Below, in pieces: positions 38,975 through 48,507 of a stretch of DNA of 64,000 nucleotides (its first letter is position 1; each line of letters starts with the position of its first letter). The translations under genes and the position numbers were made by a program. Under the pieces are notes generated by a model. It was not told where the DNA came from, did no database searches, and was given only the letters and a program-made list of their open reading frames with translations. Source of the stretch: an uncultured Pseudomonadales bacterium (GTDB lineage: Bacteria > Pseudomonadota > Gammaproteobacteria > Pseudomonadales > Azotimanducaceae); assembly GCA_958296405.1 (NCBI GenBank), contig OY282519.1, positions 1,906,132 to 1,970,131 on the forward strand. Direction: 5' to 3'.

Positions 38975-40279
38975 ATGGCCGCACCTGCCGCCCTTGCCGT
39001 CCCTGTGGTGAAAGACGCATCCCACGCCAAGATTGGGCGCTGGGCGGCCTTGGCTGCGCGGGCTGCGACGCTGCCGGCGCTGCTGCTCGTCGCCGGCTGC
39101 AGCTGGTTCGACTGGCTGCCTTGGGTGGATGGCGAAGCGGACGACGAAGAGCAGGATTCGCCGGCGCCGCTGGTGGATTTCGCTGCCGAAACGGACATCG
39201 AGCGGTTGTGGGATGAGCGCGTCGGCGACGGTCTCGGGCGGAAGTACATGCGCTTGGCGCCGGCGGCGTTGGCCGATCGCGTCTATGCGGCAGATGCCTA
39301 CGGCGTGGTGGAAGCGCACGAACGCTTCACCGGCCGGCGCATTTGGAGCGCCAAAGTGGGCGAGCCGGACGGCCCGTCTGCATTCAAGTTCTGGGATCGG
39401 CGCGATCCGGCCTTTCTCACCGGCGGCGTGGGCGCCGGCGAGGGCTTGGTGCTGGTGGGCACGACGTCCGGCGAAGTGGTCGCGCTCGACGCTGGCGATG
39501 GCAGCGAGCGTTGGCGGGCCGAGGTGAGCAGCGAAGTGCTGGCGCGACCTGCCGCCGCGGGAGGCATTGTCGCCGTCCACACCGGAGATGGGCGCATCAC
39601 GGCCTTGGAGGCGGATGACGGTGCCATGCGCTGGACCTTCGATACGCAAGTGCCGGTGCTCACGCTGCGCGGCACCGCGGCGCCGGTGGTGCGGGATGGC
39701 CTCGTCTATGCCGGGTTCGCCACCGGCAAGATCGCCGCGGTGCGGGTGGAGGACGGGCAGCCCGTGTGGGAGCAGCGCGTGATGTTGCCGGAGGGCCGCT
39801 CGGAATTGAGCCGCATGGTGGATGTGGACAGCACGCCGCTCGTGCTTGGCAACGTCATCTTCGCGGTGAGCTTCCAAGGCCGCCTGAAGGCGTTTCGGCG
39901 CAGTGACGGCGCCCCCATCTGGGAGCAGGAGGCGTCTTCCTTCCTCGACATGGCGGAAGGCTATGGCCAAGTTTACGTCGTCGCGGACGACGATGCGGTG
40001 CGCGCCGTCGATCAGTTGGACGCCGCCATCGTTTGGGAGCAGCTCGGCTTGCGCAACCGGAACCTGTCGCCGCCGCTGGCCTTTGGCAACTATGTGCTGG
40101 TGGGCGATGACGAGGGCTATCTGCATGTGCTCGCGCAGAGCGACGGGCGGTTCTTGGGGCGGCGCAAGATCGATGGCGATGGCCTGCGTTCGCGCATGAT
40201 CGTCGTCGATGAAACGGTGTACTTGCTCACCAACGACGGCCGGCTCAACGCGCTCGCCATCAGACGCCGCGCTAGCTAA
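38975..40279 (+). CDS. bamB: Outer membrane assembly lipoprotein BamB
   Basis: 434 residues. A lipoprotein signal ends in LLLVAGC after an unusually long N-region of about 35 residues. The rest is an eight-bladed PQQ-type beta-propeller (GLVLVGTTSGEVVALDAGDG, GRITALEADDGAMRW, GYLHVLAQSDGRFLGRRKI). It is part of the BAM complex. It follows yfgM by 3 bp and precedes der by 14 bp, the standard order. Confidence 0.94.
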   Translation: MAAPAALAVPVVKDASHAKIGRWAALAARAATLPALLLVAGCSWFDWLPWVDGEADDEEQDSPAPLVDFAAETDIERLWDERVGDGLGRKYMRLAPAALADRVYAADAYGVVEAHERFTGRRIWSAKVGEPDGPSAFKFWDRRDPAFLTGGVGAGEGLVLVGTTSGEVVALDAGDGSERWRAEVSSEVLARPAAAGGIVAVHTGDGRITALEADDGAMRWTFDTQVPVLTLRGTAAPVVRDGLVYAGFATGKIAAVRVEDGQPVWEQRVMLPEGRSELSRMVDVDSTPLVLGNVIFAVSFQGRLKAFRRSDGAPIWEQEASSFLDMAEGYGQVYVVADDDAVRAVDQLDAAIVWEQLGLRNRNLSPPLAFGNYVLVGDDEGYLHVLAQSDGRFLGRRKIDGDGLRSRMIVVDETVYLLTNDGRLNALAIRRRAS

Positions 40280-40293
40280 GGCGGCTGCCGGCG

Positions 40294-41688
40294 ATGCCGA
40301 TCGTGGCCTTGGTCGGCTGCCCGAACGTCGGCAAGTCCACGCTCTTCAACCGCCTCGCGAGCACTCGCGATGCTTTAGTGGCGAATCGCCCCGGCCTGAC
40401 GCGAGACCGGCAGTACGCCCGCGCTGAAGTGCATGGGCGCGGCGTCACCTTGGTGGACACCGGCGGCCTCATGGGCGACGAAGGCGCCCTGTCGGAACTC
40501 GTTTCCGAGCAGGCCAACGCTGCCATCGCCGAGGCGGACGTGGTGGCGCTCATGGTGGACGCCCGCGCCGGCCTCACGGGGGGTGACGAGGACATCGCCC
40601 AAGCGCTGCGCCGCCGCGGCGCCGATGTGTTGCTGGTGGTGAACAAGGTTGATGGCGTGGCGCCGGAAGCGGTGCTTGGAGATTTCGCCGGCCTCGGCTT
40701 CGGCGAACCGCTGCTCATCGCCGCGGCCCACGGCCGCGGCGTCGGCGGGCTCAAGGACGCGCTGGCGCAGCGCCTGAAACTCGCCGGCGAAGGGGAGGAC
40801 GAGGCGGCTGTGGACCGCGCTGCGGGCGTGCCGCGGGTGGCCATCGTCGGGCGCCCGAACGTCGGCAAGTCCACCTTGGTGAATCGGCTCTTGGGCGCGA
40901 CGCGGCAGATCGTTTCCGACCAGCCGGGCACCACGCGGGACGCCATTGAAGCCACGTTCGAGCGCCGTGGCCGCCGTTACGCGCTCATCGACACGGCTGG
41001 CGTGCGGCGGCGCGGCAAAGTGTCAGACTTCGTGGAGAAGTTCTCCATCGCCAAGACGCTGGCCGCGCTCGACCGCGCGGATGTCGCATGCATCTTGGTG
41101 GATGCGCAAGAGGGCTTGGTGGAGCAAGACCTGCACATCTTCAGCTACGCGGCAGCGGCGGGGGCGAGCCTCATCCTCGCTGCCAACAAGTGGGATGGCT
41201 TGGCTGCCGATGAGCGGGCGAGCGCCAAGGCCGGCATCGAGCGGCGCATGCGCTTCGCGCCGTGGGCGCCGGTGGTCTATCTCTCAGCCTTGCGTGGCGC
41301 TGGCATGAACCGCCTGTTGGAGTGCGTGGACGCGGCGCGGGCGGCGACGGAGTTCGAGGCCAACCCGGCGATGCTCACGCGCCTGCTCACCCGAGCCACC
41401 GAAGCACACCCGCCGCCGCAGGTGGGCCGCCGTCCCATCAAGCTGCGCTACGCGCGCAAGGGTGGCATCCGCCCGCCCACCATCATGGTGCATGGCAACC
41501 GCACGGACGCGGTGCCGGACTCCTATGTTCGATATTTGGAGAACTTCTACCGGGACGCGCTGACGCTGGTTGGCGCGCCGGTGAAGATCGAGTTCCGCGT
41601 TAACGCGAACCCCTACGCGGGCAAGCGCAACGTGCTGACGCGCCGCCAGCGCCTGCACCGCCGCCGCGTCATTGAGCGCGGGCGCTAG
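40294..41688 (+). CDS. der: Ribosome biogenesis GTPase Der
   Basis: 464 residues with two tandem Era-like G domains (GCPNVGKSTLFNRL at the start and GRPNVGKSTLVNRLL near residue 187) and a C-terminal KH-like domain ending RRQRLHRRRVIERGR. It acts in 50S subunit assembly. Its 3' end overlaps the convergent M23 peptidase gene by 20 bp. Confidence 0.96.
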   Translation: MPIVALVGCPNVGKSTLFNRLASTRDALVANRPGLTRDRQYARAEVHGRGVTLVDTGGLMGDEGALSELVSEQANAAIAEADVVALMVDARAGLTGGDEDIAQALRRRGADVLLVVNKVDGVAPEAVLGDFAGLGFGEPLLIAAAHGRGVGGLKDALAQRLKLAGEGEDEAAVDRAAGVPRVAIVGRPNVGKSTLVNRLLGATRQIVSDQPGTTRDAIEATFERRGRRYALIDTAGVRRRGKVSDFVEKFSIAKTLAALDRADVACILVDAQEGLVEQDLHIFSYAAAAGASLILAANKWDGLAADERASAKAGIERRMRFAPWAPVVYLSALRGAGMNRLLECVDAARAATEFEANPAMLTRLLTRATEAHPPPQVGRRPIKLRYARKGGIRPPTIMVHGNRTDAVPDSYVRYLENFYRDALTLVGAPVKIEFRVNANPYAGKRNVLTRRQRLHRRRVIERGR

Positions 41689-42496
41689 CGCCTCCGGCGT
41701 CGTCCGCCGGCGCGTTGAGCCGCGCCAGCGTTTCCGTTAGGCCAACCGGGTCGATCATCACGCCACGCAGCGCCACGGTCCAATGCAGGTGCGGGCCAGT
41801 GGCGCGGCCGGTGGCGCCAACCGTTCCCAGCGCCGCGCCGCGGGCCATGTGGTCTCCCTCCTGCACTTGGATTTCGTGCAGGTGGCAATAGAGCGAGACC
41901 AATCCATCGCCATGATCCAAGAGCACGGTGTTGCCGTTGAAGAAGAAGTTGCCGGTGACGGCGACGCGGCCCGGCGCCGGGGCGACGACGGGGGTGCCGG
42001 TGGCCGCTGCGATGTCGAGCCCGCGGTGCGGGCTGCGGGGTTCGCCGTTCAGGATGCGGCGACGGCCGAAAGTGCCGGTGACAGCCCCTGCCACGGGGCG
42101 CGCGAACGGGTGGAAGTTCCCAGCGCTAGGCGTCATCAGCGCGTAGGCATCGCGCATTCGCGCGCTCTCCCGCTCGATGCGCCTGAGATCCTCCGGGGCG
42201 GGATTCACATGGCGTGGGTTGGCGATGGTGAGGCGTTGCTCAGGATAGTCTTTGTGCGCGATGTCGAAGGGCACCTGCGCCGTGCTGCCGTGGCCGCCGC
42301 TCGCGGTGATGTGGTAGCGCCCCGGCGTGGCGTCCAGCGACAGGCCCACCAGTGCGTGGCCCCGGTAGAGCAGGGCGGCATCGTCGTTGAAGTGCGCGGC
42401 AACGACATCCGCCGTCACCGGCACGGCGACGACGCCGCCGGGCACGCCGGTGGGGATGCTGACGATGGCGGCCAGCGTGAGGATGAGTGGCGTCAT
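41669..42496 (-). CDS. M23-family peptidase (LytM domain), secreted
   Basis: 275 residues. An N-terminal hydrophobic segment (LILTLAAIVSIPTG) is probably a signal. An Ig-like region follows, then a LytM domain with zinc ligands in HRGLDIAA and GPHLHW. The metal site appears complete, so it is probably an active murein endopeptidase. The start overlaps the xseA stop by 4 bp (ATGA on the minus strand), so the two are cotranscribed. Confidence 0.9.
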   Translation of the reverse strand: MTPLILTLAAIVSIPTGVPGGVVAVPVTADVVAAHFNDDAALLYRGHALVGLSLDATPGRYHITASGGHGSTAQVPFDIAHKDYPEQRLTIANPRHVNPAPEDLRRIERESARMRDAYALMTPSAGNFHPFARPVAGAVTGTFGRRRILNGEPRSPHRGLDIAAATGTPVVAPAPGRVAVTGNFFFNGNTVLLDHGDGLVSLYCHLHEIQVQEGDHMARGAALGTVGATGRATGPHLHWTVALRGVMIDPVGLTETLARLNAPADDAGGASARAQ

Positions 42497-43878
42497 GCTT
42501 GCTCCTCTGGCGCCTCGGCGGGCGCGGGGCGTGTGGCGAGCACCGTGGCTTCAATGGTGCCGCCGGCGAGATGCGCGTCGATGCGTGCGCCCGCGGCGAT
42601 GGCCGTTGCGTCGCTTACCACGCGCCCCCAGCGCGAGCCATCGGGCTGCGACACCACGGCGTAGCCTCGGGACAGCGTGTTGAGCGGGCTCACCGCGTCC
42701 AGTGCGCGGACAGTGCCACGCAGCGTGGCCGAGGCGGACGCCAGTTGCCGCTCCATGCCGCGCGCAAGTTGTTGCCACGCTTGTTGCGCCCGCTGCTGGC
42801 CGGTCTCAATGGCGTGGGCGGGGCTTGCGCGGCCTAGGCTGCCATGTGCGTGTCGCAGCCGGGTGGCAGCGCCGCTGAGGCGATGGCCCATGGCGCGTGC
42901 CAAGCGCTCGCGCAACTCGTCCGCCCGCTGCATGCGTTGCTCAATCGTGCGTGCCGGGTCTACCAAACGGCGGCTCACGGCAACGACATGGCGACGCTCG
43001 GCGCTCACGCGCTCTGTCATGCGCCGCGCCAGCGCGCTTTCGGCGCCGAGTAGCCGCACCGTCAGTTCGGCTCGGTCTGGCACGATGAGCTCCGCCGCCG
43101 CGGAAGGCGTTGGGGCGCGGCGGTCTGCCACCAAGTCTGCAATGGTCACATCCGTTTCGTGGCCCACCGCGGACACCACGGGAATCGCGCAGCGGCTGAT
43201 GTGCCGCGCCAATGGCTCGCTGTTGAAGGCGGCCAAGTCTTCCAGCGACCCGCCGCCCCGCGTGAGCACGATCAGGTCCAGCGGCGGGTTCAGGGCCTGC
43301 GCTTGCTCTAGCGCGTCTGCAATCTGCGGCGGCGCCTCGATGCCTTGCGTGGCCACAGGCAGACACAGCACTTCAACCAAGGGATAGCGGTTCCGCAACA
43401 CGGCCAGCACATCGCGCAGCGCGGCGCCGGACAGGGAACTGACGATGCCGATGCGGCGCGGGAACGCCGGCAGCGGGCGCTTGCGTTCCTGCGCAAAGAG
43501 CCCCTCAGCCTCCAAGGTGGCCTGCAAGCGCTCGAACGCGGCGCGCAGCGCCCCCTCGCCGGCCGGCTCCACATGCTCCACGATGGCTTGGAACTCGCCC
43601 CGCGTCTCATAGAGCGAAAGGCGGCAGCGAGCCAGCACCGCCATCCCATCGCGGATGGGCGCCCGGATGTAGCGGTTGCGGCTTGCGAACATCGCGCAGC
43701 GAATCTGCGCCCGGTCGTCCTTCAAGCTGAAGTACCAGTGCCCGGAACCGGGCCGGCTCAAGTTCGACACCTCGCCCTCCACCCACAACATGGGAAAGCG
43801 CCCTTCAATGACGAACCGCGCCTCAGCAGCCAACTCGCTGACGGCATAGACCCGACGGACATTGGAATAGTCGCTCAT
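42493..43878 (-). CDS. xseA: Exodeoxyribonuclease VII large subunit
   Basis: 461 residues from the ATG at 43876-43878; a TTG 21 bp upstream is less likely. An OB-fold (FPMLWVEGEVSNLSRPGSGH) is followed by the catalytic domain (RIGIVSSLSGAALRDVL, TRGGGSLEDLAAFN, AVGHETDVTIADLVADRRAP) and the coiled-coil C-terminus. It degrades single-stranded DNA with XseB, which is not in the window. It is divergent from the caspase-like gene. Confidence 0.95.
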   Translation of the reverse strand: MSDYSNVRRVYAVSELAAEARFVIEGRFPMLWVEGEVSNLSRPGSGHWYFSLKDDRAQIRCAMFASRNRYIRAPIRDGMAVLARCRLSLYETRGEFQAIVEHVEPAGEGALRAAFERLQATLEAEGLFAQERKRPLPAFPRRIGIVSSLSGAALRDVLAVLRNRYPLVEVLCLPVATQGIEAPPQIADALEQAQALNPPLDLIVLTRGGGSLEDLAAFNSEPLARHISRCAIPVVSAVGHETDVTIADLVADRRAPTPSAAAELIVPDRAELTVRLLGAESALARRMTERVSAERRHVVAVSRRLVDPARTIEQRMQRADELRERLARAMGHRLSGAATRLRHAHGSLGRASPAHAIETGQQRAQQAWQQLARGMERQLASASATLRGTVRALDAVSPLNTLSRGYAVVSQPDGSRWGRVVSDATAIAAGARIDAHLAGGTIEATVLATRPAPAEAPEEQA

Positions 43879-44051
43879 CGGCGGGGGATTATCGCGCAAA
43901 GGGGGGCGGCGGCGTCAGGGTTGTGGGATCGGAGGCGGAGCTATGCCGGCGTCAGTCGACCGTTTCTCCTTGCAGGCGAGAGCGTTCCCCAGCGTGCCGG
44001 TATGCTATCGTCGGTACCGCAGATTTGGGGACAATCGAGGAGGAACGCCAA

Positions 44052-44657
44052 GTGGCGTACAGCAGCAAACATGAGCGGGGCATCTATTGCATCGAAACTG
44101 TCTGGTACGGCGACGAGGACCGCACATCTATCCGCCCGATGCTCCAATTTCTGGAGGACCTCTACAGCGCACCCTATGTTCATCGCGACGCGGCGACGAG
44201 AGACGAGCTCTTCCACTATCTGACGAAGTGGAAGCAAATGGACGACAAGGACTATCCGATTCTCTATCTGGGTTTCCATGGTAGTGAAGGTGGCAAGATT
44301 TGGCTCAACACGGTCAGCGGCGAAGAAGACAACGTGGACTGCGACGTACTGGGCGCTCAGCTTGAAGGGGCGTGCGAGAAACGCTTGGTTCACTTCGCAT
44401 CCTGCAGTTCACTGGAGAAGATGGATGCGGACCGATTTTTGCGGCAGACGAACGCCAGCGCCGTGAGCGGATACAATAAGGTTGTCAGGTTCGACGAGTC
44501 CGCGGCATTAGAACTGCTCTATATGGGGGAGCTACAATACCACCACGGAAAGTCACTGACGCCCAAGGTCGCAGAGATCGCCAAAACCAACATCACTTCC
44601 ATGCCCTATCGGACTTTGTCGAAACACTTGGGTTTCACTATGCGTTGCCGATCATGA
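44052..44657 (+). CDS. Stand-alone caspase/CHAT-like protein (DUF6642-like)
   Basis: 201 residues from a GTG at 44052; a GAGGAGG ribosome-binding site lies about 9 bases upstream, and the longer frame is not protein-like. It begins GIYCIETVWYG. A candidate His-Cys dyad of clan CD peptidases is visible: YPILYLGFHGSE with His76 and VHFASCSSL with Cys118. The remaining pattern (TRDELFHYLTKW, FLRQTNASAVSGYNKVV) fits a family I know only as uncharacterised, possibly DUF6642. Protease activity and any defence role are inference. It has a private promoter opposite xseA. Confidence 0.6.
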   Translation: MAYSSKHERGIYCIETVWYGDEDRTSIRPMLQFLEDLYSAPYVHRDAATRDELFHYLTKWKQMDDKDYPILYLGFHGSEGGKIWLNTVSGEEDNVDCDVLGAQLEGACEKRLVHFASCSSLEKMDADRFLRQTNASAVSGYNKVVRFDESAALELLYMGELQYHHGKSLTPKVAEIAKTNITSMPYRTLSKHLGFTMRCRS

Positions 44658-44903
44658 CCATGCCGAGGTCCAATTCTGAGGTGTCTGCCTAGGCGAACGG
44701 CTCACGTATAGGTCAAGCAGCCGGAAAACTAGCGTCCAAGGTAGTGGCGAGCAGCACCGCCCAACCAATCTCATAAGAGTGGGCGCTGCGGAGGCGATGC
44801 CATTGCGCAAAACAACGCGAAAGCAGACGGCTTGCCCGCTCGGATCCGGTGGAAGTAGCACGATGGTGGCCACGGTGCGCTTGCGGTCGGAACCGACTGC
44901 GCG

Positions 44904-45722
44904 TCAGTCGCCCGTTTCCTCCCGCAGGCGGTCGATCAATTCATCGGTGACAACGCCACCGCCGCGTTTCGGGAATGGCCGGAAACCGAGCGCTGGTGGT
45001 GGCTCCTCCGCCCAAACCGCTGACAATACTTCCGCTTGCTCCAACACGGCTTCCGCTGCGTTGTCCGGCGGATAGCCGTGCTTGTTCAGGATACGCTTCA
45101 CGACGGCGGGGAGTTTGGTCCTCACGCTCTCGCGCCTAGTCCAGTCGATGGTGACGTTGTGGCGCACCGTTCGCACCAGTTCCCAAGCGATCAAGCGCCG
45201 CGTCTCGTCGCCAAGCACTTGCACGGCGCTGTCGCTAGTCTCCAAGGCGTCGTAGAAGGCGAGCTCGTCTTTGCCGAGACCCAATGCTTGGCGGCGCTCG
45301 GTGGCGGCCCACAGTTCCCCCTCGATGCCACTGACGGCGCCGTTCTCGCCGGCAGCCGAGGGGCGCGGCTGTCGTTTCGGTTCGGCGCCGCGTCGAGGTT
45401 GGCCGCTCGAAACCGCCTTGGTTGCTGGGCCTGCGGCGGCCTTTGGCCGTTTGGACGGTGCCTCCCGGGCTTCAAGCAACCGTTGCACCAACGCCTGCTT
45501 GCGTCCCTTACCCGGCAAGCCCATCAACTCGTAAACACGGCGGATTTCGGCGACGCGAAGCCCCGCCAAGAGTGCGTCCGGAGTTGCTCGGCGGGATCGG
45601 GAAAGGTGCGCTCGCATGCCCGTCGCGCTGCGCCGGTCCGCCCCAACCAAGCCGAGCCGATCGAGGGCGGCCTTCAACGCATCGCGATCCATGGCTTCCA
45701 AGATTGCGGGCTTGAGTTTCAC
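44904..45722 (-). CDS. SAP-like domain protein with orphan HsdR C-terminal domain
   Basis: 272 residues from a GTG with CAGGAG upstream. Residues about 1-90 contain two SAP-like helical units ([36 protein letters not shown]), a fold that often binds DNA or RNA. A basic linker follows. Residues about 145-235 match the C-terminal helical domain of type I restriction subunit Hsd[52 protein letters not shown]. The HsdR nuclease and helicase are absent. It may be a chromatin or nuclease-complex accessory or a remnant of an RM system; the intact frame and good start favour a functional protein. Confidence 0.7.
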   Translation of the reverse strand: MKLKPAILEAMDRDALKAALDRLGLVGADRRSATGMRAHLSRSRRATPDALLAGLRVAEIRRVYELMGLPGKGRKQALVQRLLEAREAPSKRPKAAAGPATKAVSSGQPRRGAEPKRQPRPSAAGENGAVSGIEGELWAATERRQALGLGKDELAFYDALETSDSAVQVLGDETRRLIAWELVRTVRHNVTIDWTRRESVRTKLPAVVKRILNKHGYPPDNAAEAVLEQAEVLSAVWAEEPPPALGFRPFPKRGGGVVTDELIDRLREETGD

Positions 45723-46074
45723 GCGCTCCTGACCAGCGGCTCTACGGCGGCTACCTGCTCATGCGGCGTCATAATACGACCTCATCCGTTGATGTTGTTC
45801 GGCGGCCTTCTACCAGACACGATCGCTCAAGCAATTCGTAGAGCAGCGTTCGGGAGGGCCCCGTCACTAGCCTCTGTGCGGGACGAAAGCAGCTCGCTTC
45901 CGCGGAGTTCGGTCGTGGCAAGCGCACTGCGTTGCTCTGGCGAGGCGGCTGGTGTAAGCATGGCTGATGTCTTTGATTTGCGTGGGACATCCGCCCGGCG
46001 TGGCGTTTGGGCGGGAATTGGCTCGCCCGATGGCGCACAGTTGCGCCTCCACAGCCCGGACTTCGGCGGAACCG
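45723..46074. other. Intergenic region between the SAP-HsdR-C and Rpn genes
   Basis: 352 bp between divergently oriented genes. A frame open into the Rpn gene starts at 45967, but its translation before 46075 is not family-like. No repeats, terminator or RNA gene was recognised. It presumably carries both promoters. Confidence 0.4.
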
Positions 46075-47181
46075 ATGCAGGCCAGCGACGCGCCGTACAA
46101 GGTGCTGTTCCAAGACCGGCGCCTCTTCGAGGAGACCGTGCGCCTGGTCGCCCCGCGGCTGGCCGACGGGCTGGACTTCCACGCCGCCGCGTCGCTCGAC
46201 AAGGAGCACCTGACGGCGCTGGCGCGCACCCGCGTGCAGGACAAGCTGCGCCGCGTCGAGCGCCGGTCGGGGAAGCTGGCGAACGGCCGCCGCCGCTACG
46301 TCCTGGCGCTGCTCGAGTTCCAGTCCGGCCACGACGCGGACATGGCGTGGCGGATGCGGGACTACCTGCACCTGGTGGAGTCCGGCCTGCGGCAGTCCGG
46401 CACGGCGCGGGCGGAGGGGGAGGTGCCGGGGATGCTGTCGGTCGTGGTCCACAACGGCGAGCGGCCGTGGCGGGCGGCTGCGGAGTGCGCCGGCCCGCTG
46501 ACGGGCGACGCTGAGCCGGCGCAGGTGCGGATGTATGCTACGGTGGACTTGCAGGCGCTGGCGCGGGGCGCGGACGGCGCCGGCCGGCGGTTGGTTCCTG
46601 GCGGCTGCCTGGCGACGCTGGCGGAGTTGGAGTCGTCGCCGGCGGAGGCGCTGCCGAGGCTGCTGCTGGAGGCGTTCCGGCGGCACGCCGGGGCGGGTTC
46701 GTCGGAGTTCCGCCGCGGGCTGCACCTGCGGGTGGAGTCGGCGCTGGAGCGTCGGCGCGGCTTGGCGGCGGGGCTGCCGCCGCTGTCGGATTTCGAGCGG
46801 ATGCTCGCGGAGAGAGGAGGAGAGCGGATGACGGCGATGTTGGACGCGACGCTGGCGCGTTGGGAAGAAGCGAAGGTCGCGCAGGGCGTGGAGCGGGGCA
46901 TTGAGCGCGGCCGGGCGCAAGGCTTGGAACAAGGCTTGGCGCAAGGCTTGGAGCGCGGCCGGGTGCAGGGCATCGAGCGTGGCCTAGCCCGAGGACGGGT
47001 GGCCCTGCTTGGCCGGATGGCGGAGCGGCGCTTCGGCGCGGGCGTGGCGGGCCGTGTGACGACTCTGTTGGCGGACGAGACGGACCTGTCGCGTCTGGAC
47101 CAGGCCGGCGAATGGCTGCTCGAGTGCGACACCGGCGAGGCATTGCTCGCGCGGCTAGCAGGGCGTCCGCCTCAAGGCTGA
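46075..47181 (+). CDS. Rpn-family recombination-promoting nuclease/putative transposase
   Basis: 368 residues from the ATG at 46075. The N-terminal half is a PD-(D/E)xK-like domain of the Rpn/transposase_31 type (KVLFQDRRLFEETVRL, VLALLEFQSGHD; LEFQS is the E-x-Q catalytic region). After residue 260 there is a low-complexity Glu-Arg-Gly-Gln repeat and then a DUF4351-like helical tail (RMAERRFGAGVAGRV). Rpn proteins cut DNA and raise recombination in E. coli. The gene is richer in G+C at third positions than its neighbours, and such genes are often amplified and mobile. Confidence 0.8.
   Translation: MQASDAPYKVLFQDRRLFEETVRLVAPRLADGLDFHAAASLDKEHLTALARTRVQDKLRRVERRSGKLANGRRRYVLALLEFQSGHDADMAWRMRDYLHLVESGLRQSGTARAEGEVPGMLSVVVHNGERPWRAAAECAGPLTGDAEPAQVRMYATVDLQALARGADGAGRRLVPGGCLATLAELESSPAEALPRLLLEAFRRHAGAGSSEFRRGLHLRVESALERRRGLAAGLPPLSDFERMLAERGGERMTAMLDATLARWEEAKVAQGVERGIERGRAQGLEQGLAQGLERGRVQGIERGLARGRVALLGRMAERRFGAGVAGRVTTLLADETDLSRLDQAGEWLLECDTGEALLARLAGRPPQG
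46879..46999 (+). repeat. Short degenerate repeat in the Rpn gene
   Basis: About ten units of 12 bp encode (G/E)-(V/I/L/R)-(E/A)-(R/Q) tetrapeptides such as GLEQGLAQGLERGRVQG. GAGCGCGGCCGGG occurs twice and CAAGGCTTGG three times. The repeat lengthens or shortens a helix in frame and is common in Rpn-type proteins. Confidence 0.7.
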
Positions 47182-47360
47182 CGACGAGCGCCGAAGCGTC
47201 TGGCAGCCGCCTGCGCCATCTCGGCGCACGCGGGAGACCACCCAATCCGCCTCCATCGAGCCGGTGCCGATCGCCGGCAACCCTCCGCGCACCTGCGATT
47301 GACCGGCTTGCCGCGGCAACGCCATACTCGCGCCGTTGTCCGCTGCCAATTCCGCATGCC

Positions 47361-48326
47361 ATGAACCTCACCGCCGCCCATCGCCAAACCCGCTATGTCG
47401 CCGCGCCGACGCTGCCTGACGCCGAGCCGTTGCCGATGCCCACGCCCACGGCCGATGTGGCGCAGGCGCAGGCAGACCTGACCGAGCACGGCTTGTGCAT
47501 CCTCACCGACGTGCTCACCAATGCCGAGGTGACGGCCTTGCGGGAGCGGCTGGATCGGCAGGCGGAGGCGGAACGCGCTTTGGGGGCGCTGGCACCGGTG
47601 GATGTTGGCGACGCTCGACAGCAACTCTCCAACTTGGTGAACAAGGGGCGGGTGTTTCTTGAGTTGGTGGAGCGCGGCGAGGCGGATGCGCTGGCTGGTT
47701 ACATGCTGGGCAAGCACTTCCTGCTGTCGAGCCTCACCGCCAGCATCCACCACGCCCCCACCCGTGAGCCGCAACCGTTGCATCGAGACCAAGGCCAAGT
47801 GCCGGCCACGGCAGACTTTCCGGCCTCCTGCAACCTGTTTTGGCTGCTGGATGACTTCACCCCCGCGCGTGGCAGCACCTACTTCGTGCCGGGCAGCCAT
47901 CGCTGGGCGCCGGAGCATCTGATTAAGCCGCCGCCCCGCGCCAAGGCGACGCAGATCGAAGCGCCGGCCGGCAGCGTGTACGCTTGGGATGGTCGCGTCT
48001 GGCACAGCGCCGGCGTCAACGTGGAAGGCCATCCGCGCCGCCACGTCACATCATTCTTCTGCTTGCCGTGGACGCGCCAGCAGGAGAACTGGGGCGTCAC
48101 TTGCTTGCAGGAAGTGCTGGACGAGGCGAGCCCGAAGCTGAAGGCGCGGCTGGGCCTGCGCACCTATGGCACGCTCGGCATGACCACTGGCACGCGCACG
48201 GCCGGCGAGCGCGTGAGCCTCGGCAACTACGATGTGCAGTTTCCAGACTACGTCATTGGTGAGGATGGGGCGCTGCATCCGCTCAAGCGCGTCAGTCGAG
48301 AGGATGTGGCCAGCGGCGCGGGGTAG
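47361..48326 (+). CDS. Phytanoyl-CoA dioxygenase (PhyH) family protein
   Basis: 321 residues from the ATG at 47361. A 2-oxoglutarate/Fe(II) double-stranded beta-helix: metal ligands in PLHRDQGQ (H-x-D) and VWHSAGVNVEG, with YFVPGSHRW in the fold. Substrates of bacterial members include small acids, ectoine-like compounds and natural products; this one cannot be assigned. A second, distinct PhyH protein lies at 60117-60923. It is alone between an Rpn gene and a convergent transporter. Confidence 0.85.
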   Translation: MNLTAAHRQTRYVAAPTLPDAEPLPMPTPTADVAQAQADLTEHGLCILTDVLTNAEVTALRERLDRQAEAERALGALAPVDVGDARQQLSNLVNKGRVFLELVERGEADALAGYMLGKHFLLSSLTASIHHAPTREPQPLHRDQGQVPATADFPASCNLFWLLDDFTPARGSTYFVPGSHRWAPEHLIKPPPRAKATQIEAPAGSVYAWDGRVWHSAGVNVEGHPRRHVTSFFCLPWTRQQENWGVTCLQEVLDEASPKLKARLGLRTYGTLGMTTGTRTAGERVSLGNYDVQFPDYVIGEDGALHPLKRVSREDVASGAG

Positions 48327-48507
48327 TCGAGGAGCATTGGCGGCAGTGTTGCCGGCGAACTTCGCTTAAGGCCCCGAGCTAGGCAGCTCGGCAGCACTCC
48401 CACAGCTACAACGGCGGTCTCCGCCAAGCGGCAGCGCTTGCCGCCCCGTCTTTGCCGGCCCAACATGCGCCGTCGCAGCGGCTAGCCGGCGCTCCCCGTA
48501 GCCCCGC

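Noticed and set aside
43923-44051. N-terminal extension of the caspase-like protein
   Set aside because: Cys/Arg/Ser-rich translation, no ribosome-binding site, whereas GAGGAGG lies directly before the GTG at 44052.
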